A stretch of 64,000 bases of DNA from Aquimarina pacifica (GTDB lineage Bacteria; Bacteroidota; Bacteroidia; Flavobacteriales; Flavobacteriaceae): the NCBI RefSeq assembly GCF_000520955.1, contig NZ_JACC01000012.1:1-64000 (forward strand). The letters run 5' to 3'. A program made the position numbers and the translations under genes. The notes under the pieces were generated by a model. That model was not told where the DNA came from. It worked only from the letters and a program-made list of their open reading frames with translations, and made no database searches. Of this stretch, positions 46,625-57,298 are shown in pieces (position 1 is the first letter of the stretch; every line of letters starts with the position of its first letter).

Positions 46625-49600
46625 TTATTCTAGAGTATTACTGACCACTGCTTCTGAATCAACTTTGTTTATTTTAGTAAACTGCAAAGAATCGTTATTT
46701 TTTGCTGCCACTATAAATGCACCCCTATTCGTTTTAATCAAAGACATATCTTTTACATCTCCTGATATGTACAATCCGCTTTGGGTAAAAGAAACAGGTG
46801 TAAAAGCTCCTTTTCCATTACCTTTCAAAAATAAACCATGTCCTGCATCATTTCTTGGTGTCTCAACCTCTGAAGCATATAAATTCCCTGCAACAACTGC
46901 ATCTAGGTGACCATCTTTATCAAAATCTTCTATTAAGATTTGATTAATTGATGAGACTTGGGCTTCCATAGGTAATTTATGCAAGGTAAATCCGTTTCCT
47001 GTGTTTTCCATATATACACTTGCAAATGACTTAATTTGATAATGATTAGATTCCTCTAAGGATTTTTCGGTGTATACATCTATTAAAGTCGCTTCAGAAA
47101 AACTTTCATAATCCTTAAATTTAGTCTTTATTGCAGATATCTGTTGCGAAGAACATTGTCTACCACGCACAGGAAACTGTTCTCCATCATTATAATAACT
47201 TAAAACAATATCATCACTATTGTTGTTATCAAAATCATTAACAAACATGTCAAAAGTTTCTTCTTCTGTGGCTTTATACTTGTAGTTCAATCCATTATTA
47301 CCAATTATATAATCCATATCTCCATCATTATCAAAATCCCCTTCTTTTATACTCCACCACCATCCAGCAGTATCTTTTGTGAGTCCTAAATCTTTAGATA
47401 CTTCTTTGAAACCTGTTTTTATGTTTTTAAAAACACGTATAGGCATCCACTCTCCTACAATAATAATATCTTGCCAATCATCATTATCAAAATCTGTTAT
47501 AACAGCACTAGTTGCCATTCCTAAAGCAGTTAATTCCTTTGCCCATTCATTTGTAACATTTTCAAATCTAGGAGCTCCATTTTCTGAAATATTTCTTAAA
47601 ATATAACTATCTGCCGAAGCTGGATAATGTTCTGGTATTTGTCTACCTAAAACTAACACATCCTGTTTACCGTCTTTATCAAAATCTGCATTATATACTC
47701 GTGAACCACTGGTCAACATTTCTGGTAAAACTTCTGCATCGGTTTTGGAGAAATTTCCTTTTCCATCATTGATATATAGTCGATCCTGCAGTTGATTTGA
47801 CTTTGGATTAAATTCATATCCCCCACTCACAACATATAAATCGTGATCACCATCGTTATCAGCATCAAAAATCATAGCGCCCACATCTTCACTCATTCTA
47901 TCTTTTTCAAAAATTTCTGCTGATTGTTTTTCAAAACCAACTTGATTTTGAAAAAACAATGCTCCTGGTTTTCCTAAAGCTCCACCGACAAAATAATCAT
48001 CACTACCATCGCCATTCAAATCTCCAACCGCCAATGCTGGTCCAAATGAAGACATTTTGTGTGGTAACAGTACTTGTTTTCTAAAATCATTGAACCTGTT
48101 TTCTTCGTGTTTATATTCAGGAAACAAATGATCATCGTCTTCAGAGAAAATATAAGAAGGTTCGTTCTCAACACTATTACTTACGATAGCATCTGTATAT
48201 TTGATAAGTAACTTTTGATTAACGGCAGGATTCTTTAGTATTTGTATTTTTCCATCTGACCAAACCACTTTTACCTCTTCTATCTCTTTGGATTGGTTAA
48301 TTCCAAAATGTAATTCTGGTGCTACAGAAGATTGAAACCCTCTGGACAAGGTAAGTTCTTGCATTTGCGTTTGATCACCTACTTTTACATACACTCGATT
48401 TCCTAGTCCCAAATTATTCTTTTCTGTCCCCTCAAAATGTATTTTAATATAATTATTGTTTTCAGAACTTTTATTCTCGAATACTGATGCGTAATCATCA
48501 ATGTTATTGGTTATAATTTCTAAATCACCATCATTATCTAAATCAGCATATACAACGCCATTAGAAAACCCTTCATATTGAATCCCCCATTGTTTATTTA
48601 CATTTTCGAAATCATAATCCCCTTTATTACGAAACATAAAATTATCGATCTTCTCTGAGGGTATACTCAGACTACGTTGCAATAAACTATCATTCCTGTT
48701 TTTTAGGCTACCTAATTCATTAAAAAAATCATTGTTATTAATCTCTCTACGTGTTCCATTACTTATGAATAAGTCTTTATACCCATCATTATCAAAATCT
48801 GCAAATAAAGGACCCCAACTCCAATCAGTAGAAGAGGTTCCTGTTATTCGCGAAACATTAGAGAACTTAGGAATACCATCTTTGGAGATTCCTGTATTAA
48901 GCTGCATACAATTATGCATATACTGATAATGAAAACCAGAATTGACTGTGCTCCAAAACAATTTTGGATTCATACTTGCCATATTTGATTTTTGACGACG
49001 ATTGGATTGCGCATCCATATCTACCTGAAATATATCCAAATATCCGTCATTATTATAATCCGATACATCAGCACCCATACCATAAAAAGCAGTATGTGAA
49101 GTTGCTTCTTTAACAACTTCTTTAAATGTACCGTCTCCATTATTAAGGTATAAAAAATCGGGTGTACTGAAATCATTAGACACATATAAATCGGGCCATC
49201 CGTCATTATTAAGATCCCCAACGGTAGCACTTAATGTTAGTCCAAAAGTTTTGAGTCCAGCCTCTTCAGTAACATCCACAAAGGTATTTCCATCGTTTCT
49301 GTATAAGTGATCAGACTCATGGTCTTTTACATTTTTCATCTTATGTTTATAATAGAAATTCGGAGATTTAAATGATGTAGGTGGATAATTAGCTGTATAT
49401 AAATCTAAGTCACCATCTTTATCATAGTCAAAAAAGGTTCCTTGTACACTATTTGCAAGATCATCAATACCATACTCTGATGCGCGCTCTGTAAAAGTAG
49501 CATCCCCATTATTAACAAATAATTGATTTTTTTTTGGTTTAAACAAACCTCCCACAGAACAATAAATATCTAAAAAGCCATCATTATTAATATCAATCAT

Positions 49601-49975
49601 GGTTACCCCTGTATACCATCTTTCGTCACCTGCAACCCCTGCTTTTTCACTAATATCTTCAAATTTCAAATCTCCTTTGTTAAGATATAACTTATTAGCT
49701 ACTTGATTTCCTGTAAAGTAAACATCAAGTAACCCATCATTATTAATATCTCCAGTAGCGACACCACCACCCATATACAAATAAGAATAAGTAAAGTAGT
49801 TTAGTGAATCATTTTCGGTTAGTATATTCTTAAACTCAATACCCGTTGAGGAAGGCTCTAAATTCTCAAAAATTTTTGTATCCAGAATAGCTACTTCTTC
49901 TTTAGAAGCCTCTTTTTTAGAACATCCAGTAACCAAAATTATACCAATAAAAAGTAAAAAACATTTATAAGCCAT
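46625..49975 (-). CDS. Large FG-GAP/VCBS-repeat lipoprotein with ASPIC/UnbV domain
   Basis: A 1116-residue lipoprotein; starting at the ATG at 49975 gives a lipobox VTGC (Cys18), while the longer frame adds 15 unlikely residues. The chain is built of FG-GAP blades with calcium loops of the type D-x-N-x-D-G-x-x-D (for example DINNDGLLDVYF, DYNNDGYLDIF, DLDNDGDLEI). An ASPIC/UnbV segment sits near residues 515-600, including SDGKIQILKNP. Such proteins are found next to SusC/SusD pairs in marine Bacteroidota and are thought to bind glycans or proteins at the cell surface. A hairpin separates it from the susD gene, so it may have its own transcript. Confidence 0.88.
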   Translation of the reverse strand: MAYKCFLLFIGIILVTGCSKKEASKEEVAILDTKIFENLEPSSTGIEFKNILTENDSLNYFTYSYLYMGGGVATGDINNDGLLDVYFTGNQVANKLYLNKGDLKFEDISEKAGVAGDERWYTGVTMIDINNDGFLDIYCSVGGLFKPKKNQLFVNNGDATFTERASEYGIDDLANSVQGTFFDYDKDGDLDLYTANYPPTSFKSPNFYYKHKMKNVKDHESDHLYRNDGNTFVDVTEEAGLKTFGLTLSATVGDLNNDGWPDLYVSNDFSTPDFLYLNNGDGTFKEVVKEATSHTAFYGMGADVSDYNNDGYLDIFQVDMDAQSNRRQKSNMASMNPKLFWSTVNSGFHYQYMHNCMQLNTGISKDGIPKFSNVSRITGTSSTDWSWGPLFADFDNDGYKDLFISNGTRREINNNDFFNELGSLKNRNDSLLQRSLSIPSEKIDNFMFRNKGDYDFENVNKQWGIQYEGFSNGVVYADLDNDGDLEIITNNIDDYASVFENKSSENNNYIKIHFEGTEKNNLGLGNRVYVKVGDQTQMQELTLSRGFQSSVAPELHFGINQSKEIEEVKVVWSDGKIQILKNPAVNQKLLIKYTDAIVSNSVENEPSYIFSEDDDHLFPEYKHEENRFNDFRKQVLLPHKMSSFGPALAVGDLNGDGSDDYFVGGALGKPGALFFQNQVGFEKQSAEIFEKDRMSEDVGAMIFDADNDGDHDLYVVSGGYEFNPKSNQLQDRLYINDGKGNFSKTDAEVLPEMLTSGSRVYNADFDKDGKQDVLVLGRQIPEHYPASADSYILRNISENGAPRFENVTNEWAKELTALGMATSAVITDFDNDDWQDIIIVGEWMPIRVFKNIKTGFKEVSKDLGLTKDTAGWWWSIKEGDFDNDGDMDYIIGNNGLNYKYKATEEETFDMFVNDFDNNNSDDIVLSYYNDGEQFPVRGRQCSSQQISAIKTKFKDYESFSEATLIDVYTEKSLEESNHYQIKSFASVYMENTGNGFTLHKLPMEAQVSSINQILIEDFDKDGHLDAVVAGNLYASEVETPRNDAGHGLFLKGNGKGAFTPVSFTQSGLYISGDVKDMSLIKTNRGAFIVAAKNNDSLQFTKINKVDSEAVVSNTLE

Positions 49976-50025
49976 TGTAGTGGAAGAATAAGTTATGATT
50001 TGACGATTTATACTATACAATTATA

Positions 50026-50060
50026 TGTAAAAAACAGCGTGTTTCCACGCTGTTTAAAAA
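50026..50060 (-). terminator. Terminator between susD and the FG-GAP gene
   Basis: A 10-bp stem (AAACAGCGTG with CACGCTGTTT, 50032-50055) with a 4-base loop and a T-run on the minus strand. It lies just after the susD stop, so much of the transcript would end here. Confidence 0.8.
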
Positions 50061-50080
50061 AAATAAATAAATTAAGTTGG

Positions 50081-51850
50081 CTAATATCCCGTATTTTGTT
50101 TGATTTCTCCATTACTTACTCCTATTACACTTTGTGCAATTGGATAACGTTCATTAGTACCTGGTGTAAACGAAGCACTAGTAAGGTGAGGTCGTTTAGT
50201 TACTTCTTCTGCCAAATATGCTGTAAGAACTTCTGAAGCAACTCCTCTTCGCACTAAATCGAAGAATCTGTGCCCCTCTAGAGCCGTTTCTATTCTATAC
50301 TCATGTGCAACTGCTTTTATTGCTTGATCTTGACTGGTAAAACTACCATATAAACCGACAACATAATTTGCAGCTGGATCATCCGTTGGTTCTCCATCAG
50401 AATCTAAGGCTTTCACAAAATCTTCTTCATTAGCAGCTCTCATACGAACCTGATCCACCAAAGAAGCTCCCATATCACCTTCTCCCGTTGCAGCCATAAT
50501 TTCTGCTCTCCATAGTAATACTTCTGCAAATCGAATAATATTGGTATCCATTGCGCTTAAACCAGGCCCCCAACCAGCTTGACTATCTATAGCTGGATCT
50601 TCAAATTGACTTGCTCTAAAAATAGTTATCTTTTGAAGGTATGGCCCTCCATAAGATGGACTTCTAATCCATGATTGTCCAGGCATAATACCCCAGCCAT
50701 TAAAATCTATACCTCTACGTCCTACTTTCCAATCTAATCTTGGATCTAATTCTCCAGTATATGGTGTAAAATCATCTTCAGAAGAGATACCATCATCATT
50801 AGTTACATCTGTGTCATTAAAAGTATCAAGTAAAGGCAACCCTGAAGCATCTGTTTTATATGCATTCACTAAATTTTGTGACGGCTGAAAAAATCCACAA
50901 CATGCTCCCCCTGTCGTACCTACGGGTGCTCCATTAGGAAAGTTAAGCACATCTCCCCAGTTAGCATTATCATCTTGTGATGCTCCGTCATCCGTAGTTT
51001 GCTGAATTGCAAAAACAGACTCAGCACTATTATCAGTTTCTGCATTAAAATTATCAGAATATTTAGGATTAAGACTATATGGACCATTATTAATAACATC
51101 ATCCAAAACTGGCGCTGCACTTGTATAATCTAATTGATACATATGCACTTTACCTAGATAGGCTTTTGCATTCCAGCTAGTTGCTCCTCCTTCCGGTAAC
51201 CTTGAATCATCCGACAAAACTGATGCTGCGTATGCAAAATCTTCTTCTATAAGAGTCCATGAATCTACATTTTCATTTGATTGAGAAACAGTTACGGTCT
51301 CATCAATAAAAGGAATATTATCCCACATTTTTTTTGCTTCAAAATGATAATGCCCTCTTAAAAATCTAGCTTCACCAATAAATTGGGCTGCCTGAGCTTC
51401 TGTCAAATTTCCTCTTTCTACACCTTCATTAACTCCTCGTATCGCTTCATTACATCTAGCAACTCCTTCATAAATAGCACTCCATTTATACCCATAATAG
51501 TTACTCTCTCCTGAGTTTGGCGTATAAAACTCCATATTATCTATACTTCCTTGATCACCAGCTTCACTACCCTTATATGCATTATCAGAAGGCACTTCTC
51601 CATATAGCCAGTTTGAAGGGGCAGAACGCCATGGATCACTTGTATCTAAATTCAAATCTAACATCCCATATGCAGCCACAAGTTGACCACTAATCCAATC
51701 TGCATCAAAAGGGATAACATCAGAACTAAACTCCCCTTGAAGAGGAACGTCTAATTCTTTTTGACATGATTGAAAAAAAATCACCATCCCAGAAAAAAAT
51801 GTCAGTACTAATATTCTTTTTGTTATTATATATTTAAATAATTCTTTCAT
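50081..51850 (-). CDS. SusD/RagB glycan-binding lipoprotein
   Basis: A 589-residue lipoprotein (lipobox FQSC, Cys29). SusD features are present: the RFLRGHYHFEAKKMWDNIPF block near residues 162-181, RFAEVLLWRAE near 442-452, and the C-terminal EYRIETALEGHRFFDLVRRG block near 525-544. It caps the SusC barrel encoded 12 bases upstream and would be co-transcribed with it. Length is at the upper end for the family. Confidence 0.93.
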   Translation of the reverse strand: MKELFKYIITKRILVLTFFSGMVIFFQSCQKELDVPLQGEFSSDVIPFDADWISGQLVAAYGMLDLNLDTSDPWRSAPSNWLYGEVPSDNAYKGSEAGDQGSIDNMEFYTPNSGESNYYGYKWSAIYEGVARCNEAIRGVNEGVERGNLTEAQAAQFIGEARFLRGHYHFEAKKMWDNIPFIDETVTVSQSNENVDSWTLIEEDFAYAASVLSDDSRLPEGGATSWNAKAYLGKVHMYQLDYTSAAPVLDDVINNGPYSLNPKYSDNFNAETDNSAESVFAIQQTTDDGASQDDNANWGDVLNFPNGAPVGTTGGACCGFFQPSQNLVNAYKTDASGLPLLDTFNDTDVTNDDGISSEDDFTPYTGELDPRLDWKVGRRGIDFNGWGIMPGQSWIRSPSYGGPYLQKITIFRASQFEDPAIDSQAGWGPGLSAMDTNIIRFAEVLLWRAEIMAATGEGDMGASLVDQVRMRAANEEDFVKALDSDGEPTDDPAANYVVGLYGSFTSQDQAIKAVAHEYRIETALEGHRFFDLVRRGVASEVLTAYLAEEVTKRPHLTSASFTPGTNERYPIAQSVIGVSNGEIKQNTGY

Positions 51851-51862
51851 CTTTCTTTCTTT

Positions 51863-54800
51863 TTAGAATGTAACATTTAAGCCTAAATTCACCGATCTTG
51901 AGATTGGATAAGCTCCTCTATCAACACCTATTTCAAGGTTTGCCGTTTCTTGATCTGTGTAGTTCACCAAGTTAATCTCAGGGTCAAGACCACTATATCC
52001 AGTAAATGTTAATAAATTTTTACCTTGCATAAAAATTCTAATTTTATCCACCTTCAATCTAGAGGTAATATCCTTAGGAAGAGAATAACCAAGAGAAATA
52101 TTCTTAAGTCTTAAATACGACCCATCTTCAATATAATATGAAGACCCTATAGATTCTTCACTCGCATTAGTAATAGATAATGCAGGTAATGTTCCCCCTG
52201 TATTGGTTGGTGACCAAGAATTTGCTATATAATCTACACTTTTACCTCCTTCGAAGTTTGCAAAATCCGTCCAAAACTTAGTCAAATTATAAATTTCATT
52301 TCCTTGTGACCCCTGAAAAAACAGAGACAAGTCAAAGTTTTTGTAATCAGCACTAAAGTTAATACCATATGTAAAATCAGGATGAGGATTACCTATTACA
52401 TCTCTTGGATCTCCTGTTAGAATAGCTCTTCCAGTATTTTGATCTATTCCCTCCCAAGTAAGACCAACGAATGAAGATATCGGATATCCTTCAACTGTAT
52501 TCGTTGTTTCAAAACCTGTTTGTCCTCCTAGAGTAGGATTAGGAATTGGTGCCGGATTCTCTTTATCTAAAAAGTCTACTTCATTTTTATAATGAGAAAG
52601 GTTTACTCCTACAGAATAATTAAAATCTTCTCCTGCACTACCCGCATATTGCACACTTACATCTATACCTTGATTTGTCATTTGACCCAAATTCTGGTAG
52701 ATAGAGCTAATTGTATTACCACTCACTGTAGGATCTAAAGGAGTAGCTAATAACATATCTTCTGTTACCGACTCATACAAATCTAAATTAACGTCAAGAG
52801 CATTATCAAAAAATGTTCCTGAAATACCAATATTGGTTGTAGTTGTAGTTTCCCAAGTCAAGTCAGGGTCACCTATATTTGTTAAATAATAACCGGTCTC
52901 TCCTCCATAAGTATAAAACTGCGTATCCGGACCATAAGATGTTATCGCTCTATTGGATGGAATTGCATTGTTTCCTAATTGTCCCCAACTAAGCTTCAAC
53001 ATTAAGTTATTAACTATTGAAGAATCTTCTAAAAAACTCTCTCCTGAGATTCTCCAACCTACACTTGCCGCTGGAAATGTAGCTACTTGATTATCTCCAA
53101 CAAATTTAGAGGATTGATCTCGTCTTAATGTCGCACTTATAAGATATTTATCGTCATATGCATAATCCGCTTTTCCAAATACAGAAAAACTCGAAGACTT
53201 AGACTGGCTGCTTCCTACAGTTGCAGTACCAGTACCTGCACTCAAATATGTTGCATTAGGACCTGTAAATAAAAAATCAGCGATATTAGCATAAAAATCT
53301 TCATAACTAAATTTCTTAAACTCTGTTCCTGTAAAAACATCTAAGCTATGAACATCATTAAAGGTTTTTGTATACTGAAGAATATTAAACCAGTTTGTGT
53401 TGTTTTCATTTATAGAAGTTTCTCTCAATTGACTTATTTGATTTCCTGAACCTGTTTCTGGTTCTTCTGGACTAAAATATGAAAACTTAGAGTTTCTTAA
53501 ATCCGCAGTATAGGTTGTCTTGAACATAAGGTCTTCGGTGATATCATATTCAGCATATATTGACCCTAAAGCTCTCAATGTTTCATTAACATTATCTTTA
53601 TTTCTTTCTACTTCTGCTACTGCATTATATCCATTACCTACACCACCAATGGTAGCCGTACCAGCATAATTACCTCCGATATCATATACAGGAATAATTG
53701 GATGCATACGATATAATGCTGCGATTATCCCTTCATTATCTTGATTATTATTAGACCCTAGAGGATCCGAAACACTCGTTCTATCCGAAAAAGAAACGTT
53801 TAACGTCTCTCCAATACGAAACTTATCCGTAACATTAAATTCAGAATTTAACCTCATATTATAACGATCATAACTAGTTGCCCTTGCAACACCTTCTTGA
53901 CTCAAAACACCAATACCCATGTAAAATTTAGAATTTTCATTTCCTCCACGCATACCAATATTATGTTGTTGTACAAAAGCGGCACTAAAGAATTCATCAA
54001 ACCAATCTGTACCAGCCTTATTTGCTCTTGTTATTCTATTATTAGGAAAACTATATGCACTTTCATCAATACTACCAACTGTTCCCGCTGGCAATATATA
54101 ATCTGGTAATACAGGATTAGCTCCAGATCCATATTGCGGGTGATTAGGTGCACTACCATCGTTTATAGTCGCTCCCCAAAAAGCATCGGCTAATTGTTGT
54201 GGTGTTGCCATATCTGGAAATACAGACTTAGGAATAAAATCTACACCCGTAAGTCCATCATAGGTAAACGTAACTTTGTTATTTTTTCTTCCTCCTTTGG
54301 TTGTGATTATTATCACCCCATTTGCTGCACCAATACCATAAATAGAAGCAGCTGCAGCATCCTTAAGCACTTGTATAGAGGCAATATCATTTGGATTAAG
54401 ATCACTAAGTCCTTGACCCGTTTGAACACCATCAATTACATATAAGGGATCATTTCCATTAATGGTACCATATCCACGAATACGAACTGCTGCATTTCCT
54501 CCAGGTCCTCCTTCTGACCCTACAGTAATACCAGAAGCTTGTCCTTGCAATGCTTGCTCTATTCCTGTCGGTGTAGTTGCAGCTATAACTTCAGATTCAA
54601 TAACAGTTACTGCTCCAGTAATATTTCTCGTATTTTGTTTTGTATATCCAGTTACAACAACTTCACTCAAAGCCGCTGCATCTTCTAATAACTGAACATC
54701 TACAGTGGCTTGCCCATTATAAGTAACCTCTTTATTAGCAAATCCAACATAAGAAAACACTAAAACATCTCCATTTGAAACTGATATTTCGTATTTACCA

Positions 54801-55318
54801 TCAAAATCTGTTTGAGTTCCGCGATCTGTACCTTTAACCAAAACACTTCCTCCTGGTAAAGGAGTACCATCTTCTGTTACCACTGTACCGCTTACAGAAT
54901 TTTGTATAGGCTCCTCTTTTTTTGAAAACGATTTCGGAAGAATTTCTTTTTTTGATTTAGAAATTACGATTTGTCTATCTGATATTGAATAAGTCAAATC
55001 TGTACTCAAAAATGCCTTATTCAAAATCTTCATGACCGTAGAGTTCTGAAGATTAATCGTGATTTTCTTATCGTCCTCTATAATATTATCGTTATAAAAA
55101 AAGATATACTCACTCTGAGAATGTATCTGCTCAAATAACTCTTCTAGAGTTGCATTTTTGAGATCAACATCGAGTTTTGTTTGAGAGTATGAATTGTTGG
55201 CATAGGCACTTGACAATCCAAAACACAGAAATAAAATAAAAACTCTCATAATGGTTAACAACACATTGGAGGCTCTTTTTTCGGAGAAAAAAGACCACCA
55301 GTTCGCTTTTTTATTCAT
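51863..55318 (-). CDS. SusC/RagA TonB-linked transporter with N-terminal STN signalling domain
   Basis: A 1151-residue outer-membrane transporter starting at the ATG at 55318; the longer frame adds 18 residues before the basic N-terminus. After the signal peptide (ending near AYA) comes an STN domain (about 45-115: LDVDLKNATLEELFEQIHSQ), then the carboxypeptidase-like domain (GTQTDFDGKYEIS), a TonB box region (LSEVVVTGYTKQNTRNITGA), plug and barrel. STN domains of SusC and FecA-type transporters contact FecR-like anti-sigma factors in the periplasm. The FecR and ECF sigma genes lie directly upstream, so substrate passage should signal to this sigma factor. Confidence 0.94.
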   Translation of the reverse strand: MNKKANWWSFFSEKRASNVLLTIMRVFILFLCFGLSSAYANNSYSQTKLDVDLKNATLEELFEQIHSQSEYIFFYNDNIIEDDKKITINLQNSTVMKILNKAFLSTDLTYSISDRQIVISKSKKEILPKSFSKKEEPIQNSVSGTVVTEDGTPLPGGSVLVKGTDRGTQTDFDGKYEISVSNGDVLVFSYVGFANKEVTYNGQATVDVQLLEDAAALSEVVVTGYTKQNTRNITGAVTVIESEVIAATTPTGIEQALQGQASGITVGSEGGPGGNAAVRIRGYGTINGNDPLYVIDGVQTGQGLSDLNPNDIASIQVLKDAAAASIYGIGAANGVIIITTKGGRKNNKVTFTYDGLTGVDFIPKSVFPDMATPQQLADAFWGATINDGSAPNHPQYGSGANPVLPDYILPAGTVGSIDESAYSFPNNRITRANKAGTDWFDEFFSAAFVQQHNIGMRGGNENSKFYMGIGVLSQEGVARATSYDRYNMRLNSEFNVTDKFRIGETLNVSFSDRTSVSDPLGSNNNQDNEGIIAALYRMHPIIPVYDIGGNYAGTATIGGVGNGYNAVAEVERNKDNVNETLRALGSIYAEYDITEDLMFKTTYTADLRNSKFSYFSPEEPETGSGNQISQLRETSINENNTNWFNILQYTKTFNDVHSLDVFTGTEFKKFSYEDFYANIADFLFTGPNATYLSAGTGTATVGSSQSKSSSFSVFGKADYAYDDKYLISATLRRDQSSKFVGDNQVATFPAASVGWRISGESFLEDSSIVNNLMLKLSWGQLGNNAIPSNRAITSYGPDTQFYTYGGETGYYLTNIGDPDLTWETTTTTNIGISGTFFDNALDVNLDLYESVTEDMLLATPLDPTVSGNTISSIYQNLGQMTNQGIDVSVQYAGSAGEDFNYSVGVNLSHYKNEVDFLDKENPAPIPNPTLGGQTGFETTNTVEGYPISSFVGLTWEGIDQNTGRAILTGDPRDVIGNPHPDFTYGINFSADYKNFDLSLFFQGSQGNEIYNLTKFWTDFANFEGGKSVDYIANSWSPTNTGGTLPALSITNASEESIGSSYYIEDGSYLRLKNISLGYSLPKDITSRLKVDKIRIFMQGKNLLTFTGYSGLDPEINLVNYTDQETANLEIGVDRGAYPISRSVNLGLNVTF

Positions 55319-55453
55319 AATTTTGTTTTTGATGTAGTTTAATATTGCTTTGTCGGTAATGTTTACTATCACGTAGTCAGGAGATGTTCCCGCATTTTCT
55401 GACTTTTTTGTGATATATTCTCTTGTTTGATTATATCATATATTCTTATTTTT

Positions 55454-56467
55454 TTAATTAATTACAATTTTGTTATTCTCAATTTTATATCTTAAATCTG
55501 AAGTTTGTTTAATAATATCCAATACTTCTTCAATATTGTTTTTAAGATCCAAATGTCCTGAAAATGTTTCCCTATTTAGTTCTTCACTAACAACTTCTAT
55601 TTCAATATTATAATAGCGCGACAGCTTTTTTAATATCCCATCTAATCGCTGTTTCTTAAGTATAAACTTACCATCCCTCCAAGACATATATTTTGCAACA
55701 TCAACTTTTCGACTACTCATATTTTTAGTCTTCACATCATATACCGCCAGTGTCCCTGGAGTAATCTTCATACTCGATTTTCCAAATATAGATCCTCCGT
55801 TATATTTTATCTCTACGCTTCCTCTTTCTAGTGCCGTACTTGCATAAGAATCATCCTGATAACTACTAACATTAAATACAGTTCCTAAAACTTTTACGTC
55901 ATATTGATTGGTAACTACATAAAATGGCTTCTTTTTATTATGTTTTACATCAAAAACACCTTCACCTGTGAGATAAACTTCTCTTTGTTTACCCGAGAAA
56001 ACAACAGGATACGTAAGTTTTGATCCTGAATTAAGCCAAACTTTAGTTCCATCAGAAAGTGTTAGTTTAGTTCTTTTCCCATAAGGAACAATAATCGTAT
56101 TAAAACTGTTTTCTGAGGATTGTGCTACTTTCTTCGAATTATTTATAGCAACCTGTCCTCCAGAACTTGAATACTTAATCTCAGACATCTCATCAGCTAT
56201 ACGCACTTCTTCTTCTTTATTGAGAACTAACTTAATATCTCCATCTGTATCAACATCTAAATTTGTAGTATTCACATACTTTTTGATATTAGAAGTTGAG
56301 TTATTAAACCCAGTATAAGGTACTATCAAAAAAACTACAACTATTATAGCCGCAATACTTCCTATCAAAAATTGTCTTTGCCTTTTCCTCCTGACACTTT
56401 TTTGATGTTCATTTATAGAAGTATTAATTCTATATTTTAGAAAACTCTTTTCTTCTTCTGTTAACAT
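55454..56467 (-). CDS. FecR-family anti-sigma factor
   Basis: A 337-residue inner-membrane protein. The short cytoplasmic N-terminus (1-32) would hold the sigma factor, a transmembrane helix spans about 33-50, and the periplasmic part has a FecR domain (about 122-215, with IIVPYGKRTKLTLSDGTKVW and GEGVFDVKHNKKKPFYV) and a C-terminal DUF4974-type domain (about 260-337, with RLDGILKKLSRYYNIEI). It relays the signal from the STN domain of the SusC transporter to the sigma factor encoded upstream. Confidence 0.92.
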   Translation of the reverse strand: MLTEEEKSFLKYRINTSINEHQKSVRRKRQRQFLIGSIAAIIVVVFLIVPYTGFNNSTSNIKKYVNTTNLDVDTDGDIKLVLNKEEEVRIADEMSEIKYSSSGGQVAINNSKKVAQSSENSFNTIIVPYGKRTKLTLSDGTKVWLNSGSKLTYPVVFSGKQREVYLTGEGVFDVKHNKKKPFYVVTNQYDVKVLGTVFNVSSYQDDSYASTALERGSVEIKYNGGSIFGKSSMKITPGTLAVYDVKTKNMSSRKVDVAKYMSWRDGKFILKKQRLDGILKKLSRYYNIEIEVVSEELNRETFSGHLDLKNNIEEVLDIIKQTSDLRYKIENNKIVIN

Positions 56468-56631
56468 TTTGAGGGCTTTATTTATTCTTTGGTATTACAA
56501 CCAAAACACTAATATTAATCCAAGTATTTCGTTTTAAAAACTAAATACTACTATTGTGAATTTGACTTACTATATTATTAAGAGAAACATTGTTACTAAA
56601 CGTAGACAAAAAAAAATACTTTTTTTAATTT

Positions 56632-57189
56632 TTATTTAACTTCTATTTCATTTCTCATTTTTTTCATTGCACGATAAATAAGGGTTCTTACTGATTCAAT
56701 AGAAATTCCTAAAATAGAAGCTATTTCTTCATAGGATTTTTCTTCATTAAATTTAAGTAAAACACCTCTTCTTTGTCGATTCGAGAGTGAAGTTAAGGCA
56801 TCAGAAAGTTTGGTTGTGATTTCAGAAAAATTTTCTTTTTCTATGATAGCATCTTCAGCAGATTGATAGACAGACACTATATCATCTTTTTTGTCTTCAG
56901 AGGAAAATAATTTAATTTTTGATTTATATTTTTTATTAATTTTTCTTTTCAAGGAAGTAAAAAGATAATATTTTACATTATCTACATCAGAAAGCTTTTT
57001 TCTGTATTTATAAATATCCAAGAAAAGATCATGAATACAATCTTTTATGTAACCTGTATCTTGAGTATACTGCCTGCCAAACAAGAATAAGTCATCAATA
57101 TACTTATCATATAATTCATTAAAAGAATCTAGATCCCCTAATTTTAGTTTGGTCCATAATATAGAGTCTACAGATTTAAGAGGTTGCAT
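56632..57189 (-). CDS. ECF-type RNA polymerase sigma factor
   Basis: A 185-residue sigma factor of the Bacteroidota FecI-like class. Region 2 (about 22-90) contains DLFLFGRQYTQD and IKDCIHDLFLDIYKYR; region 4 (about 130-180) contains LSNRQRRGVLLKFNEEKSYEEIA and the HTH ILGISIESVRTLIYRAMKKM. It directs RNA polymerase to the SusC/SusD operon when FecR releases it. The anti-sigma gene begins about 165 bases downstream. Confidence 0.93.
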   Translation of the reverse strand: MQPLKSVDSILWTKLKLGDLDSFNELYDKYIDDLFLFGRQYTQDTGYIKDCIHDLFLDIYKYRKKLSDVDNVKYYLFTSLKRKINKKYKSKIKLFSSEDKKDDIVSVYQSAEDAIIEKENFSEITTKLSDALTSLSNRQRRGVLLKFNEEKSYEEIASILGISIESVRTLIYRAMKKMRNEIEVK

Positions 57190-57235
57190 GTGTGATTGTG
57201 ATTTGTGTATTTATGATTTCGTAAAAAATAGCTTA

Positions 57236-57285
57236 AAAACTATTTATAGTCACATTAATTTAACATTAATATGACTATAAATATA
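57236..57285 (-). terminator. Terminator of the GH3 gene
   Basis: An 18-bp stem (57242-57259 with 57265-57282, one G-U pair) with a 5-base loop; on the minus strand it is followed shortly by TTTTT. It separates GH3 from the sigma factor gene, so the latter needs its own promoter. Confidence 0.7.
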
Positions 57286-57298
57286 AAACAAAAAACAA